Assembly (NCBI RefSeq): GCF_021134715.1
Contig: NC_060024.1
Coordinates: 13,008,974-13,072,973, forward strand
Direction: 5' to 3'
DNA length: 64,000 nucleotides
Origin: Daphnia pulex
Taxonomy: Eukaryota > Arthropoda > Branchiopoda > Diplostraca > Daphniidae
Part shown: positions 35,488-47,333 of the stretch, in pieces
How positions within the stretch are numbered: the stretch's first letter is position 1
Layout of the letters: the number at the start of each line of letters is the position of its first letter
Translations under genes and position numbers: made by a program
Notes under the pieces: model-generated
Database searches by the model: none
Told to the model about the DNA's origin: nothing
The model's input: only the letters and a program-made list of their open reading frames with translations

Positions 35488-35587
35488 GCCTTTATAGCTC
35501 AGTGGTAGAGCGTCGGTCTCGTATGAAAAGAAAAGATGATAATGAAAAGAAAACCGGATGTCGAGAGTTCAATCCTCTCTGAAGGCA
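35488..35587 (+). tRNA. tRNA-Thr(CGT) copy 9, 28-nt intron
   Basis: Complete cloverleaf, stem TCGGT/ACCGG. The 28-nt purine-rich intron matches that of copy 3 except at one base, which confirms the two arose by the inverted duplication. Confidence 0.93.
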
Positions 35588-35639
35588 AGCTATATAAATT
35601 GGCAACACTGTTTACCTGTCCTTTTATAAGTCGTCTGCT

Positions 35640-36130
35640 AGTCTATACGAGTTAGCGGAGCTACATAGTTTTGGACTTTTGGTTAGTAGAATTCTTACCC
35701 CAGCTGTGCGTTATTAAACGATAAATCTTTCGGAATTAGTAAGTTTTGATCATGGCATACATTTGCACAATAAGTGTGTTGACTTGAAATTGTCTGTAGT
35801 CATAACCGGTCATAACTATTACCTTCTGCCATTCTCGGTTTTACTGTTCCCCTACACGTGGTTAACACAAAGAAGGCAATTCAAGAAAACGTTAAAAAAG
35901 CCCTGGATGCTAGATCATGTCTTTTCAAGAAGTGGAAGAAGAATCCATCCATCCATGCTGAAAGGGGTGGGCAATACAAGAAAGTGATTCTGTGTGTCTG
36001 TTGGGACAATGTCACACCGTGAGTTTGCCTCTAGACCTGCTCTAGACCTTTTAAAGGCAGAGTGCCTGTTCATGTTGTTTCTGTTTACAAAGTATTCAAT
36101 GTTGAAGAACAAGTACTTGATTTCTCAATC
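35640..36130 (+). pseudogene. Degenerate coding-like fragment shared with 26400-26930
   Basis: One frame gives NVKKALDARSCLFKKWKKNP, then GGQYKKV and later YKVFNVEEQVLDF, so this copy is better preserved than 26400-26930 but has no start and interrupted frames. The parent gene is unknown. It runs directly into the broken FRRS1-type fragment. Confidence 0.4.
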
Positions 36131-36134
36131 TTCC

Positions 36135-36950
36135 CAGTTTTATAATTATTCAAATTTGCATCCTAAAGGAGTGCTGAAGCAGTTGCACGGTTCCTTTATA
36201 GTCATCGCCTGGCTTATGGCCGCCTCCGTAGGAATGTTAATGCCGCGCTACATGAAAAAGACTTGGGTCGGCAAGCAGTTTAGGATCTCTGGTTTGTGGT
36301 AAGTTTCTCTTACGGGAAATAATCGTTCAACAAATTCTTAATTGATGTTATTTCATCTGTTAATGGTAGTACCACCGAGGATTGATGGTGCTGGCCTGGA
36401 CTCTGACGGTGATCGGCTTCATCATCATTTTCGTCGACGTCGATGGCGTGGTGTCCGTTTCCGAGAATTCCCATCCGCTTATCGGATGTATCACCACTGG
36501 TAAGTGGCTATATCTCTGAACTCATGAAATGTACTCATGAAACTTACTGGATCTTGACGGACAAAATTTGCTGCTACGTGGGCGCACATCTCCTTTTGAC
36601 TGTAACGTTACAAAGATGATTTTCGATAATTTGGATCAACTTCCATAGTTTTTGGCACGAAGAAACGCAGCCGTCCGAGATGTATTTAAGGGTGATGCCC
36701 CGAGAGATGAAACGGTACTTTTATTTAATAGAAAAAATCAGCTTAATTTGAATTGCACCATAAAACTTGAGCTGTCTCTGAATCGGATTGTAAAGGGATC
36801 TCTTGGAAGGGAAATCATCGTCGTCTGTTACACCTGCATTTTTGTTGAGCTAGGTTTTACCGTCATTGCCTTCATCGCTCATTGTAATGACTTTTCCGAT
36901 TATTTTAGGAAGATAGAACTTTCGATATTTTTAAATTTGCATTGAGACTT
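36135..36950 (+). pseudogene. Broken 3' half of a Reeler-DOMON-b561 gene
   Basis: Exons equivalent to 10, 11, 13, 14 and 15 of gene N are recognisable with their flanking splice sites (for example LKQLHGSFIVIAWLMAAS from 36169 and FLARRNAAVRDV near 36650), so this is a DNA-level copy, not a retrocopy. It is not functional: the Reeler and DOMON half is absent, exon 12 and the start of exon 13 are deleted, and about seven bases are missing in exon 10. The exon 10 sequence is closest to gene O, while exons 14-15 are closest to gene N. Confidence 0.85.
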
Positions 36951-36956
36951 TTAATT

Positions 36957-36980
36957 AACGCTCTGCCACTGTGTAAAGAA
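36957..36980 (-). pseudogene. tRNA-Thr remnant
   Basis: The minus strand preserves a degraded D arm (ACAGTGGCAGAGCGTT against CTCAGTGGTAGAGCGTT). The flanking sequence (tccaagaatg..ttcgccattagtttc) also flanks the remnant at 45421-45498, so the two were copied together. Confidence 0.55.
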
Positions 36981-37207
36981 TCCAAGAATGACTTCGCCAT
37001 TAGTTTCTAAATGTTGCAATGCCGATTTTAGCAAAGATTCTCGTCAAGATAGGTAGATTCCTGTGTTTGGGGGGATTAAATCGATGGTATTTTATAAGTA
37101 GATTCATTCTATTTTTGTGTCTAAATTTATAACCATTTCTAATCGCATATGCAATTCGCGAAACAAGTAAAATCCAACACGTAAAAGATGTAATGTAATT
37201 TAACGTT

Positions 37208-37293
37208 TGCCTTCAGAGAGGATTGAACTCTCGGCCTTTGGTTATCTACTGTGTATTTACGAGACCAACGCTCTACCACTGAGCTATAAAGGC
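37208..37293 (-). tRNA. tRNA-Thr(CGT) copy 10, 14-nt intron
   Basis: Complete cloverleaf, acceptor GCCTTTA/TGAAGGC, stem TTGGT/ACCAA, 14-nt intron AATACACAGTAGAT. It lies downstream of the broken FRRS1-type fragment, in opposite orientation, as copy 11 does after gene N. Confidence 0.93.
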
Positions 37294-37623
37294 TGGTGAA
37301 TTAAAATGAGATATAAATTAATATCATAGCATCGCAAAAATGTTAAAATCTAATATTATCTAAAAGCTTTACAACACAACTTCGTTCCTCTTTAGATTGC
37401 CTTGATCTAGCGCCTTAGATTGCACCATGTGTAATGACACAAATAGCGTTCAAGATATTGTACGACCACTTTACGTAGCATGATGCGGTCTAACAGCTGA
37501 AATAGCCTAAATTTTCGTGTTGATTAACAAGAAAGTGAACTTAAACTCGATCTACCATGAAACTAAAGTGCATACGCTGTAAGTTTAAAATAGGTTCGTT
37601 AACGGTTTTCTAGGATCAATGAA

Positions 37624-40592
37624 TTACGCCCTATTAGATTTGAGGCGAAAAATGGTCTCAACGAGAAAGGCGAATGTTGCTAGACTGAAACCAATTCCAA
37701 GAATTAAAAAGGCGCCAGTCAGATCCTCCAGACGAATGGGCACTTTTTGGACTTGTAATTTTGAATTTTTAAAATACTCTGGCGCTCGTGGAATGCTGTT
37801 TTTCACCCAAAATTGAGGCAGTCCGGTCTCCCAAAGTTCCAACAAACTGTGTTATAACAATTTAAGAAAAAATGTATCGATGAACAAAAGTGAAATTTTT
37901 TAATTGAACTTACGCTTGTTTAAAAATTGGCGTAAACTTGCTGTTCTTTTGCAAAGACATGGACAGAAAGATGGTCATTGACAGAGGGCCTGTTGTTTTG
38001 AAACGATCATTCCGGGTCTTCTCAAATTGAATAGCGACGAAATTGTCGCAAAATGATTGTGGCTGAATAAAGAATGTTAAATTTTATGGTAGTCGAAAAC
38101 TAGAAGATGTTGCTGGGTGCATTGTGCAACGTGAATAATGATTATTGAAAAGAGAAATAAACTTACGCTTGGGAAAGCATAACGTTCAGATTCCAACTGA
38201 ATGCTAACCTTCTCTAAGTTGTTAATCATTCGAGCTGGATTTTGTCGAATCTCATCACCAAGAGTCTTTAGTGCGCCAGAGGAAGCTTCCTTAATAGAAA
38301 ATTATTCATGGTAAATGTTTCTTATTCTTCCAAGAAAATTTTATTATAATATTATTTGGAGCTTTTACCAATATCTGCTTCTTTGTGATGGAGTCAGCTA
38401 GAAGAATGAGTTTGATGTCCTTGCTCGCCACCAAATCTTCGAATGTGTTGATGGCTGATTTCATTTTGGGGACTGTCAGGTAAGAAATAATGGTGCTTGA
38501 ATAACAGTTGACTAAAACCGTGGCAACCAGTACCCACGCCCCGATAAGGATTCGGAAGGAAAGGCGATTCACATGAATTGGATGTCCTTAGAAGTAAATC
38601 AATTTACCAATTATCGATTTTAACAAAGAATGAGATTTACCTTGGTTTGTCATTATGTTGACCATGTAAGTCAAATATTCAGTGGCGCGCTCAAACATCG
38701 GAACTCGTCTAGACTTGCTGACCGAATCAATGGATATGGATAACTTTGAGTAAATTCTAGCGAATGCGGTCAACGAACCCACAATGGCGAGCGTCGCAAT
38801 TAGGATGAAAGTCCATACCTTAGAAATCAATGCAATAAATAACGAGTGGATAAACGTGAAATTTTTTATACTCGATTGTAATTATTTACCGGTAGTTGAA
38901 ACGGACGAACGAAGGCAAAGAGTCGAGGCTCTTCTCCTGGTCGAGGGACCACCATAGCTATCGGTTCCGCCCACATGAAATACGCAAAGTCCACCAACTT
39001 TCTTCTCTCTAAAGTCTCAGTTATCATTCTAGCTGACCCATCGACTTTCTATTTCAATCATCAAACAAAAGTATACAATAAATAGTTATTTTTTGGCAAT
39101 GGTTATGCACAAACGTGAAACCCTGAAAAAGTTAAATGACTCACTTTCTCGGCGACGAGTTTCAGAAGAATAGAAATGTCGCTCATGGTCCCAAACTGAG
39201 ATTCAGTCATTTTTCGTGATAGATAATGATGAGAAATCCTGTCGTGATGAAAATGAACTATTTTACAAGCTATATCAACTTAACGATGAATAAATATTTT
39301 TGGTATATTTGATAGTTAATAAAATAAAAGGAAAGTAATTGCAGTTCAACACAACATACGTAAAATTTAGTTTTTCTGTGAGCCAGGCGAAGAATAACGG
39401 GGTACTTCCGGTGTCGGTGTAATTTCCATCAGGGCTCAAAGTCAACACGTTGTGGGGCGGGAACTGTTCATGTTTTTATTTTATGAAATATCCGAATTAA
39501 TTAAAATAAAATGGCCGAAATATCTTAGGGCCCTAGGGGGAGAGGGAGGCTTGTTGTCAGATCTCAGATGGGGCAAATCGACCCCTCAGGAATAAAAACA
39601 ATTTAAGTCACCAGACGTTTCACCTTGCGAATTCATTAGGACAAGTTGTCTGAAAGGTGAAAGTCTGTATAAGTGTAACTATTACAACTTATTTTGTTTA
39701 TTTTTTTGTTAATCTAAAACTCGTTGTGACAGGTGTCTATGATTTTCAAAGTTATAGGGTTGCAAATCGACATAGCATTGGATGAAATGGTCCACCATGC
39801 TGCTTGCCTTGCAGTCATGAGACTGGCTGAAATATAAAGTATGTGAGTTCAGCCTTTTTATTGAGACTGACTACAATTTTAAAATAGTACTCCAGGTAAG
39901 CAGTAAGCTCTTTCTTTTCCATACTAAATGCTTTGTGAAATTAATGAAAAATTCTTTCAACCAGAGTCCAAATCTGGTGAACGATTTCAGCCAGTATTTT
40001 CAACTCACACAAAATACCTTTACTAGAATCATCAGACATTCAAAATCAAGTAAGCCTTTAGCATTTGGACTATTTTTTTATGTTATATTAAGCTAAGATA
40101 AGAAAAATTTGTAGAGAGTATGTCAAGCTAGGCAAACGAAAGCCCAGATCTATCCTTTTTTATCCCAGTCTTGTTACCTTTCTCAAGTAAGTACATTTTC
40201 AAGAACTCAAGATAACAGTAAAATAATAAATAGCAAAAAATGGGAACATTGTGATAGAGACATAGATTTTTAAACAGATTGTAAATTGGATGACTCCAAA
40301 GTAAACAAAAGAAGCCCCCTCCCCCGAAAGAAAAAAAAAAAATACCCTAACAACTAGCCCCCTCTCCCCTAATAGGGTAATACACTTACAGGTATATTTT
40401 AGCCCGGATTTGTTAATTAAGGTAAAAAAAAAGTAAGCTGATGTATAGTTAACTTACATGAGTTGCTGCAAATATTAAGTGGGCACCATTCAACAGTTGA
40501 TTCGAATTCTTTCTCTTAGCAACAGATAGAGAACAAAAAATGCTCATCAGAAGTAAAAATATAATAAAGCAGCGAATCATCGTAGAGTTCAT
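37624..40592 (-). CDS. Gene U: short ionotropic (glutamate-type) receptor, 460 aa
   Basis: Nine exons: 40458-40592, 39360-39463, 39145-39238, 38890-39048, 38641-38818, 38369-38586, 38167-38289, 37914-38062 and 37624-37846. Phases are consistent throughout. The signal peptide ([16 protein letters not shown]) is followed by ligand-binding half S1 ([30 protein letters not shown]), first membrane helix ([16 protein letters not shown]), third helix ([24 protein letters not shown]), half S2 and a last helix ([17 protein letters not shown]). This is the ligand-gated ion channel fold of insect and crustacean chemosensory ionotropic receptors. There is no large amino-terminal domain, as in divergent IRs. 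Intron 1 is nearly 1 kb, long for this window. Ligand unknown. Confidence 0.85.
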
Positions 40593-42547
40593 CTGTAAAA
40601 GAATAAGTTTTAGTACGCCGAACGATATTGGCTTTTTAATATCACGTATCGATACTGGAAATAATTCGGATCGAGTTCGAATGTTAGATTTTCACCTGGA
40701 GCTAAATAGGCTACTGACTTTATACTGTTCTTGTAGTTCGGATTTTATAGGGAGTTAGGAGAGTTGCCGTGTCCTTTACACTTGCGTGCAGAGCTTCGCG
40801 CCCCTTGGAATAATGAAATCCTATACTTATTCGGTCCACTGCATATTTAGACTAGTTGAAATTTCGATTAAGCCTCAGTCTCCGTGAAATTCGTCGAGTC
40901 ATAAATAATTGAAATGCAAATCAAATATATTTCAATTGAGGAGCCGAAGAAACCTAGATCCAATTTAAAAGAGCCTATACAAACAGTTCGGCGCTCTTCA
41001 CAAGAAGTATAAGCACAAAGCCACAAAGTTGTTGGAATAGGTCATCTAATTACGCAGGGCCGAATGGCCGAAACTAATTCCATTCGACCAAATGATTGAA
41101 CAGCATCTCCTATCTGATGCATTTCCTATTATTATTAGAATTGTACGATATTGATGGAGTCTACGTTACCCCATACCAAGCCACTGGAAGAAAAAATTGT
41201 AATTATAAATCGATTTAGATCACTTGATTCCTCTCCTTGTGCTCGTTTCTTCTTCTCTTTGCCAAAGGCAGATTTTGAAAATTGGCTGTTGAAATCGTTA
41301 ATTATTTTTTTCTCTCTTTGAAGTTCCGTGTAATGTGAATGCATACTTTGGTCGGAATGCTATTGCCCTATCAAACTTTGTTTATGATAACATGTAGTGA
41401 CTAACTGTTGATATTGTAAGAACGATGAGAAAAAAGTCCAACCGTCCATCAATGTATCACGTATTTCAAGACTTTTTTTTGGCACGTAGTCCATTACTAT
41501 ATCAATAAGACGAACATATTAGTTTTGAAACAGGACAAGGTTTCTATTTACTTACTCGGATTGAAGGCCATAGTATGATAATCGATGTGGTGAAATTATG
41601 GCTCTAGTAAATCAATAGAAAAAGAAAATAAATAGATAAAATAAATTAAACGTGAAATTGCGACTTGTGATTAATGGAAAATCAAAATGTTCTAATGAAA
41701 TTGAATAATTGAACCTTTCGAATTTTCAATATCAAGGCTGTGTCAGCAGAGTAGCGGAGAATAGACTTTAAAAGCGAGGTAGGAAGTTTACGCAGGCAAT
41801 GTATCCGATAAGAGTCAATTTCCGAACCATATGTCCTATGTTTGAAAGCAAAATAACTAAACAAACACACGCATCTTATTTTTAGGACACAGTTTTGCGT
41901 TGTGAACCGTGACTTGTATAATAGCTATCGATATCGGTTTTCTATCGAGTCATGTAAAATATCTTTTTTTTTTTTCAATTCTCATTAGTCACGTTCACAT
42001 TTGATTTTACGATGAGCCGATGACGACAAAATATTCCAGGCGTCTAGATAAGCAATACAATTCGGTTTATCTTTAATTAATTATATTTTAATTATAATAT
42101 TTTTTATAGTTCATTTTTTATTCATTTGTATTAGTGAAAGTGACTTGCAAATGTGCACGCGTTAGTCGATATTCCTTTAATGACAGCAATGAACAATCAC
42201 AATTTTTCGAGATAAGACGGATTAGTTTATCTCATCGTTAAACGTTAACAGGATATGTCTAAACTATTTTATGTGCCACAGTCATAAGGTGAAGGAGTAT
42301 TATTTCATAGTCCTTCAACGATGACGTATTTTCACAGGCATGAGTTTGGCTCGTGCGTCATATTTACTGGTGTATTATCAGTTAAGTGAGAGCGTGTGAG
42401 TGGTCGGCTAAAGAGATAGTGTTAATCAAATTTGATTTTGTGCCGTATCGCTGAGATTTAAAGAGTGAAAACCCCAAATGCCAGCAGCCAGTACTGTAGA
42501 TCAGTGTGGATTTGTCGGAGGTTCCAATAGTTTTTTAGTCGTCCGTT
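40593..42547. other. Divergent spacer between genes U and N
   Basis: AT-rich, no supported gene. It must hold the promoters of both flanking genes, but no clear TATA box was found. Confidence 0.4.
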
Positions 42548-45337
42548 ATGTCTTGGCACGGTTTTTTGTTAGCCGTAATGTTCTGCTTATCCCAGAGCGG
42601 GGTGGCAGCGTCTCCTGATGGAGCGCCGACCTCGGCGTGTAATTCCATGAAACCAGGACATGGCAGACAGTCGAACGCTGCGTGTCCATTTCAAACTATT
42701 TTCGATAAGGTAATAGTCGCATTTTACTGTTCCTAATTTCAGTATTGATTTAGCAGCCTAAAAACACATTATTTTTGTTTTCCGTCGCTCCGTCCAGACG
42801 GAAATGTTTTCCAATGGTACCTTGAAAGTGACGTTACAAAGACCTCCAACATCGATAAGCGATACATTCAAAGGTATAAATTTAGACATTGAAATCATTT
42901 CCATTGAATTGAAGTTATCAGAATATGTTTCTAATGCAGGTTTTTTGGTCATGGCGTTCAACAAAGCAACGAATGCTGTTATTGGAACATTTTTTATTCC
43001 GTCGGCAGACCAGAACAGCAAAACTCTAAATTGTGGTCAATATGATGTAAATCTATAGACTATGAGGCTAAACAGCGGTAAATATGATTTGTGCGCAATT
43101 TTAATGCAATTTATTTAAAATACAGAATGCTGCAACGCACAAAATTAACAGTGCAAAGTCAAGTATTTCGATGGATTGGATTCCTCCTCAAGGATTCGAC
43201 GGTGATGTCGAATTCAAGTAATTAAATTAACCTTAAGCGTACAGAAGGTTCAACTTGTTTTCTCAACTTTAATTGTGGGGTTTTCATTTCGACAGAACTA
43301 CTTTTATATTGGACAAAAATATTGATTATTGGGTCAAAGAATCTTCCGGGACGATCCGTATTATTGCCTCCGAGCCTATACCTACAAACCCAACCACCGA
43401 CTCGGCAAACACTCAAGTACGTATTATATCTCCATCGTAAAAATCATTACTACTACCATACGAAACAGTTAAATATGATGAATTTGTGATGCCATTCACT
43501 TACAGCCTCCGCTCCCAGATCTTTATGTCGGATGCGGGGAAACTAAAGGCTGTATTGCCACACCTGATGAATGCATCGCCACAAAAAGCTGCTCCATGTT
43601 GACAACATACAGAAAATTCGACAACGATCATTTGGAGCTGGAGATCTATGGTGAAATCACAGGGGATCAATATGTGGCTGTTGGATTTTCCACTGATTCA
43701 AAAATGGTAAATATTGACTCGAATGTGTTCTAATTTGACTTGATTACAGCATCTGAGGTGCTTTCTTTTCAGGGATCCGACAGTGTGGTTCAATGCGTCC
43801 AATACCGCAGTGCGCCGAAAACGTATCAGTCATACAATACTCAGGACCACGACAACAAAAGGCTTACATCGAACGTAAGGAATTATTTCGCAATCCTATT
43901 TTTTACTTATGATATTTGTTGCTGACTGCATTCTGACAATTTTCAGTTGCAAGGGTTTCAAGAAACTTCCTCCTCATTTGTTGACGGATACATTTATTGC
44001 AGCGTAATACATCCTGTTGTATTCAAAAATTCCAACCAAGACTTTGATCTGAATCAACCGCATTATATTCTGATGGCCACGGGGACCGCTGGACAAGGTA
44101 TAAATAATAAACAGTCAGCAGTAAAGTAGCTTCCAATAGGAGATGAATTTTATCGATTGATTTCCTCAACTTTTAGATAAAATTGAACGTCACTCTAAAG
44201 ACGAAAAGAGCAGTGCATCCATTAATTTAACAAGTGATACCGGCATCTCGTATTACAAAGAATCAAGTAATTATATTTTCAAATTTTTCCTCCATTTTCA
44301 CAGTTTCCTTATAATTCTCTTTGAATCCTAAAGGAGTACTGAAACAGTTACATGGTTCCTTCATGGTTATCGCCTGGCTTATGGCCGCATCCACTGGGTT
44401 ACTGATGCCGCGCTACATGAAAAAGACGTGGGTCGGCAAGCAGTTCATGAAAAAGGACCTCTGGTTTGTGGTAAGTTTCTTTACGCGGGAATGAATCGGT
44501 CAACCAATTCTTAATTGATGTTATTTCATCTGTAAATGGCAGTATCACCGAGGATTGATGGTGCTGGCCTGGACTCTGACGGTGATCGGCTTCATCATCA
44601 TTTTCGTTGACGTTGATGGCTGGGTGTCCGAGTCCGTCTCCGAGAATCCCCATCCGCTTATCGGATGCATCACCACTGGTAAGTGGCCATCTCTGAACTC
44701 CTTTTGACAACAATTATTGAATAATTTTGGTCTTGAAACAGTTTTGGCCTTCATCCAACCTTTCATGGCCTTAATGAGACCCATGCCCAACGCTCCGAAT
44801 CGATACATTTTCAATTGGGCCCATATGCTCGTCGGATACTCTGCTCACATCTTAGCTAGTAACTAAATTTCTTGGCGAAACCGATTTACTTTGTGCTAAT
44901 ACCCCTTTTTGCAATATTTAGTTACCTGTATATTTTTGGCCGTCGAAATGGAAGAGGCGGAATTACCTTATGAAACTTACTGGATCTTGACGGCCCACAT
45001 TTGCTGCTACGTCGGCGCACATCTTCTTCTGACCGTATGAACAATATTTAGTGTTTTGAAATATTTTAAGCTGACACTTTTTTACCATTTGCATTCAATT
45101 TCCATAGTTTTTGGCACGAAGAAACACCACCGTGCGTGATGTACTGAAGGATGCTCCGAGAGATGAAACGGTATTTCTTTTCAACTGCAATTATCAGCTT
45201 AACTTTATTACTAACTTGGGCTGTTTGTGACTGTAATTTTGAAGGGATCTCTTGGAAGGAAAATCATCGTCATCTGTTACATCTGCATTGTAGTTGGACT
45301 GGGCTCAACTGTCATTGCCTTTATCGCTGGAGCGTAG
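42548..45337 (+). CDS. Gene N: Reeler-DOMON-cytochrome b561 protein (ferric-chelate reductase 1-like), 586 aa
   Basis: Fifteen exons: 42548-42709, 42798-42873, 42940-43046, 43126-43217, 43296-43416, 43506-43706, 43773-43874, 43947-44097, 44177-44266, 44334-44470, 44543-44678, 44742-44858, 44922-45034, 45108-45170 and 45245-45337. After the signal peptide come a Reeler domain (about 24-165), a heme-binding-type DOMON domain (about 187-338, GCIATPDECIATKSC, LEIYGEITGDQYVAVGFS) and five to six membrane helices of b561 type. Candidate heme histidines lie in LHGSFM, NPHPLIG, NWAHMLVGYSAH and TAHICCYVGAH. Animal relatives (FRRS1/SDR2) move electrons across membranes and reduce ferric iron. A degraded tRNA-Thr and then tRNA copy 11 follow it. 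Confidence 0.9.
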
Positions 45338-45420
45338 TAACATTTCCGATTCAATTTTTTTCATGTAGGATATAGTTTGTGATTTACTTAACCTTGGCTA
45401 AAATATGTACGAATTTATTG

Positions 45421-45498
45421 ACTACTGAGAGGATCGAACTCTTGGTACTTTTTTTTTATTTTCAATTTCGCTCTTCGGTCTCTACCATTATGTGAATT
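45421..45498 (-). pseudogene. tRNA-Thr remnant
   Basis: The minus strand keeps a mutated T arm (gaggatcgaactctt region on the plus strand), while the D arm and the stem in between are degraded. The sequence beyond it matches the tract beyond 36957-36980. Confidence 0.6.
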
Positions 45499-45949
45499 AT
45501 CCAAGAATGATTTCGCCATTAGTTTCTAAATGTTGCAATGCCGATCATAACAAAGAGTCGTTCAATTTGGTAGATATTTGTGTTTCCAATCGTTATTTCT
45601 TTGAAATAATACATTCATTTATCAATTCTTCCGTGAATTTATTGTGAATTGATCGAATTGCGCTTCGATCCTAGAGCATGCAGAGGCAGAAGAGTTAAAT
45701 CAGTTGAATCCTTAAACCTACAGATATTGTTTGTTTACAATTTGAAGTCATTGATAGTGATACGAGAATAATCTAACCTTCTACTCAACGAAAGAGAACA
45801 AAGTCCCAGCATATTGTGTTTTACTTATCGTTTTTATTTTTGTCACCGTTAATCAAATACAACAGTAAATGTGTAAAATTAGCCAATCATGCACTATTAA
45901 TAAATAGATATCTAAACATTAATAATTCTTTTAAATTAATTACTTTGAT

Positions 45950-46064
45950 TGCCTTCTGAGAGGATTGAACTCTCGACCTTCGGTTATCTTCTATGTGTTA
46001 TCACTTTGGCAATGATTAATGCGTAATGTACGAGACCGACGCTCTACCACTGAGCTAAGAAGGC
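45950..46064 (-). tRNA. tRNA-Thr(CGT) copy 11, 43-nt intron
   Basis: Complete cloverleaf with stem TCGGT/ACCGA. The 43-nt intron is the longest of the set and is unrelated to the others. Acceptor and T arm are intact. Confidence 0.9.
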
Positions 46065-46726
46065 TTGATACTTATCTTGAGTGATCGTGAGCGCACCAGT
46101 ATACCTGACCACAGTATGTTGAGTTCAAGAAGCATCAGCCAAGATCCTCCATTCCAAAGTTGACGACATTGAATTCGTTTGGACTTTGCATCCAGCACCG
46201 TCTCCCATTATTTCTCAGCTACTTGCAGAGTCTTGTCGCAATGCTCTCTACCTCTCGAGACATAGCAGCAAAGATAAGTATGCAAATGCAACTTGAATTT
46301 GGCGTGAACCACTCGCCAAAAGTCCCACAAACCTAGTTGATCTTTACAATAACTTCCTTATGAAACTCAGTTCGTTAATGTTTATCGGAAAAAATAACAG
46401 TTAAACGTTGTAAAGGTTTATACAAAATTGTTTTCAAATTTTTTAAAATAGAATTCGAAACCCTCACCAGAAAGGGGTTTGGAGGAAGAGGTATATTTTG
46501 TTTCCGAGAAAAAAAAAAACAGGTGGCCATGATGAAACCAAATAAGGTCACCCGATTGGCGGCATTTTCCTTCGTTTCTTTTGGGTTTTGTTTTTTGTTT
46601 TTCTTACCCTTTCCTGGAATCGTGTTCAGTGTTGAACTGCATGGCGTCGTTACGAGTCGCAAGTAATACTATCTCCCGGAATTGTCGTAATTTTAAACCT
46701 GTGTTAAAGCGCAACTATAGGATCAG

Positions 46727-47164
46727 ATGAATTGCCATTTGTGTTATTTGACGCTGATTTTTTTCGTGTTGTGTTTGGTTCATCGAAGCGAAGCTGCGAG
46801 TGGAGATGGAGCTCGTACGAAACTCAACAGTCAGACGGCGTTGGCTTTGGAGTAAGTTGAAATTTTGATTACTTGTTTTTTAAATGAAATGTAAAAGTTA
46901 TTGTATGGTATGTTCAGATCGAGAGATAAGCGCTGGGTTGTTCAAGAAGTATTTCACTCGACTGTCAATTTTATCAAATGGAATTTTGTCAGTCGCATAT
47001 CTGTTTCGTTAATTAACGAGCTCATGAAGGTGATCGATCCTGTCGTCTATCTTCTGCTACCTCGTGGAGCATCCACAATCGCCTCTGTAATCCTTTCTTT
47101 CGTCTACAAAAAGTTACAATTCTTTATCATGTACTGGTTCAACAACCTCTTCTTCAATCTCTGA
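46727..47164 (+). CDS. Gene V: small secreted hydrophobic protein, 123 aa
   Basis: Two exons (46727-46851, 46918-47164) join in phase 2. The signal peptide (CYLTLIFFVLCLVHRSEA) precedes a short polar part, then an amphipathic, Val/Phe/Leu-rich region (WVVQEVFHSTVNFIKWNFV, VIDPVVYLLLPRGAS, FFIMYWFNNLFFNL). No mature cysteines and no domain I recognise. Its size, two-exon form and helical C-terminus recall gene G and the end of gene F, but I see no convincing alignment. tRNA copy 12 starts 170 bp after the stop. Confidence 0.6.
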
Positions 47165-47333
47165 CGAAATTTCTTAAATTTAGATTTCTCGTAATTTATA
47201 GCCTCACTATTTTAAAATTGCTTGATTATCGACAGCTATTATGACTTAAAATAAATGACGAGGCTTATTTTTATTTTAACATTATTGCGCTAACTTTGTT
47301 TTAAATTTTGGTCGTATTTTACTTTGTGACATC

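Larger units (their letters stand above)
33840..35587 (+). repeat. Right arm of 1.75-kb inverted duplication
   Basis: Plus-strand counterpart of 23530-25296, in the same order: shared upstream tract, gene M, degraded small frame, gene I relic, tRNA copy 9. The two arms stop matching immediately after the tRNA discriminator base. Confidence 0.8.
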
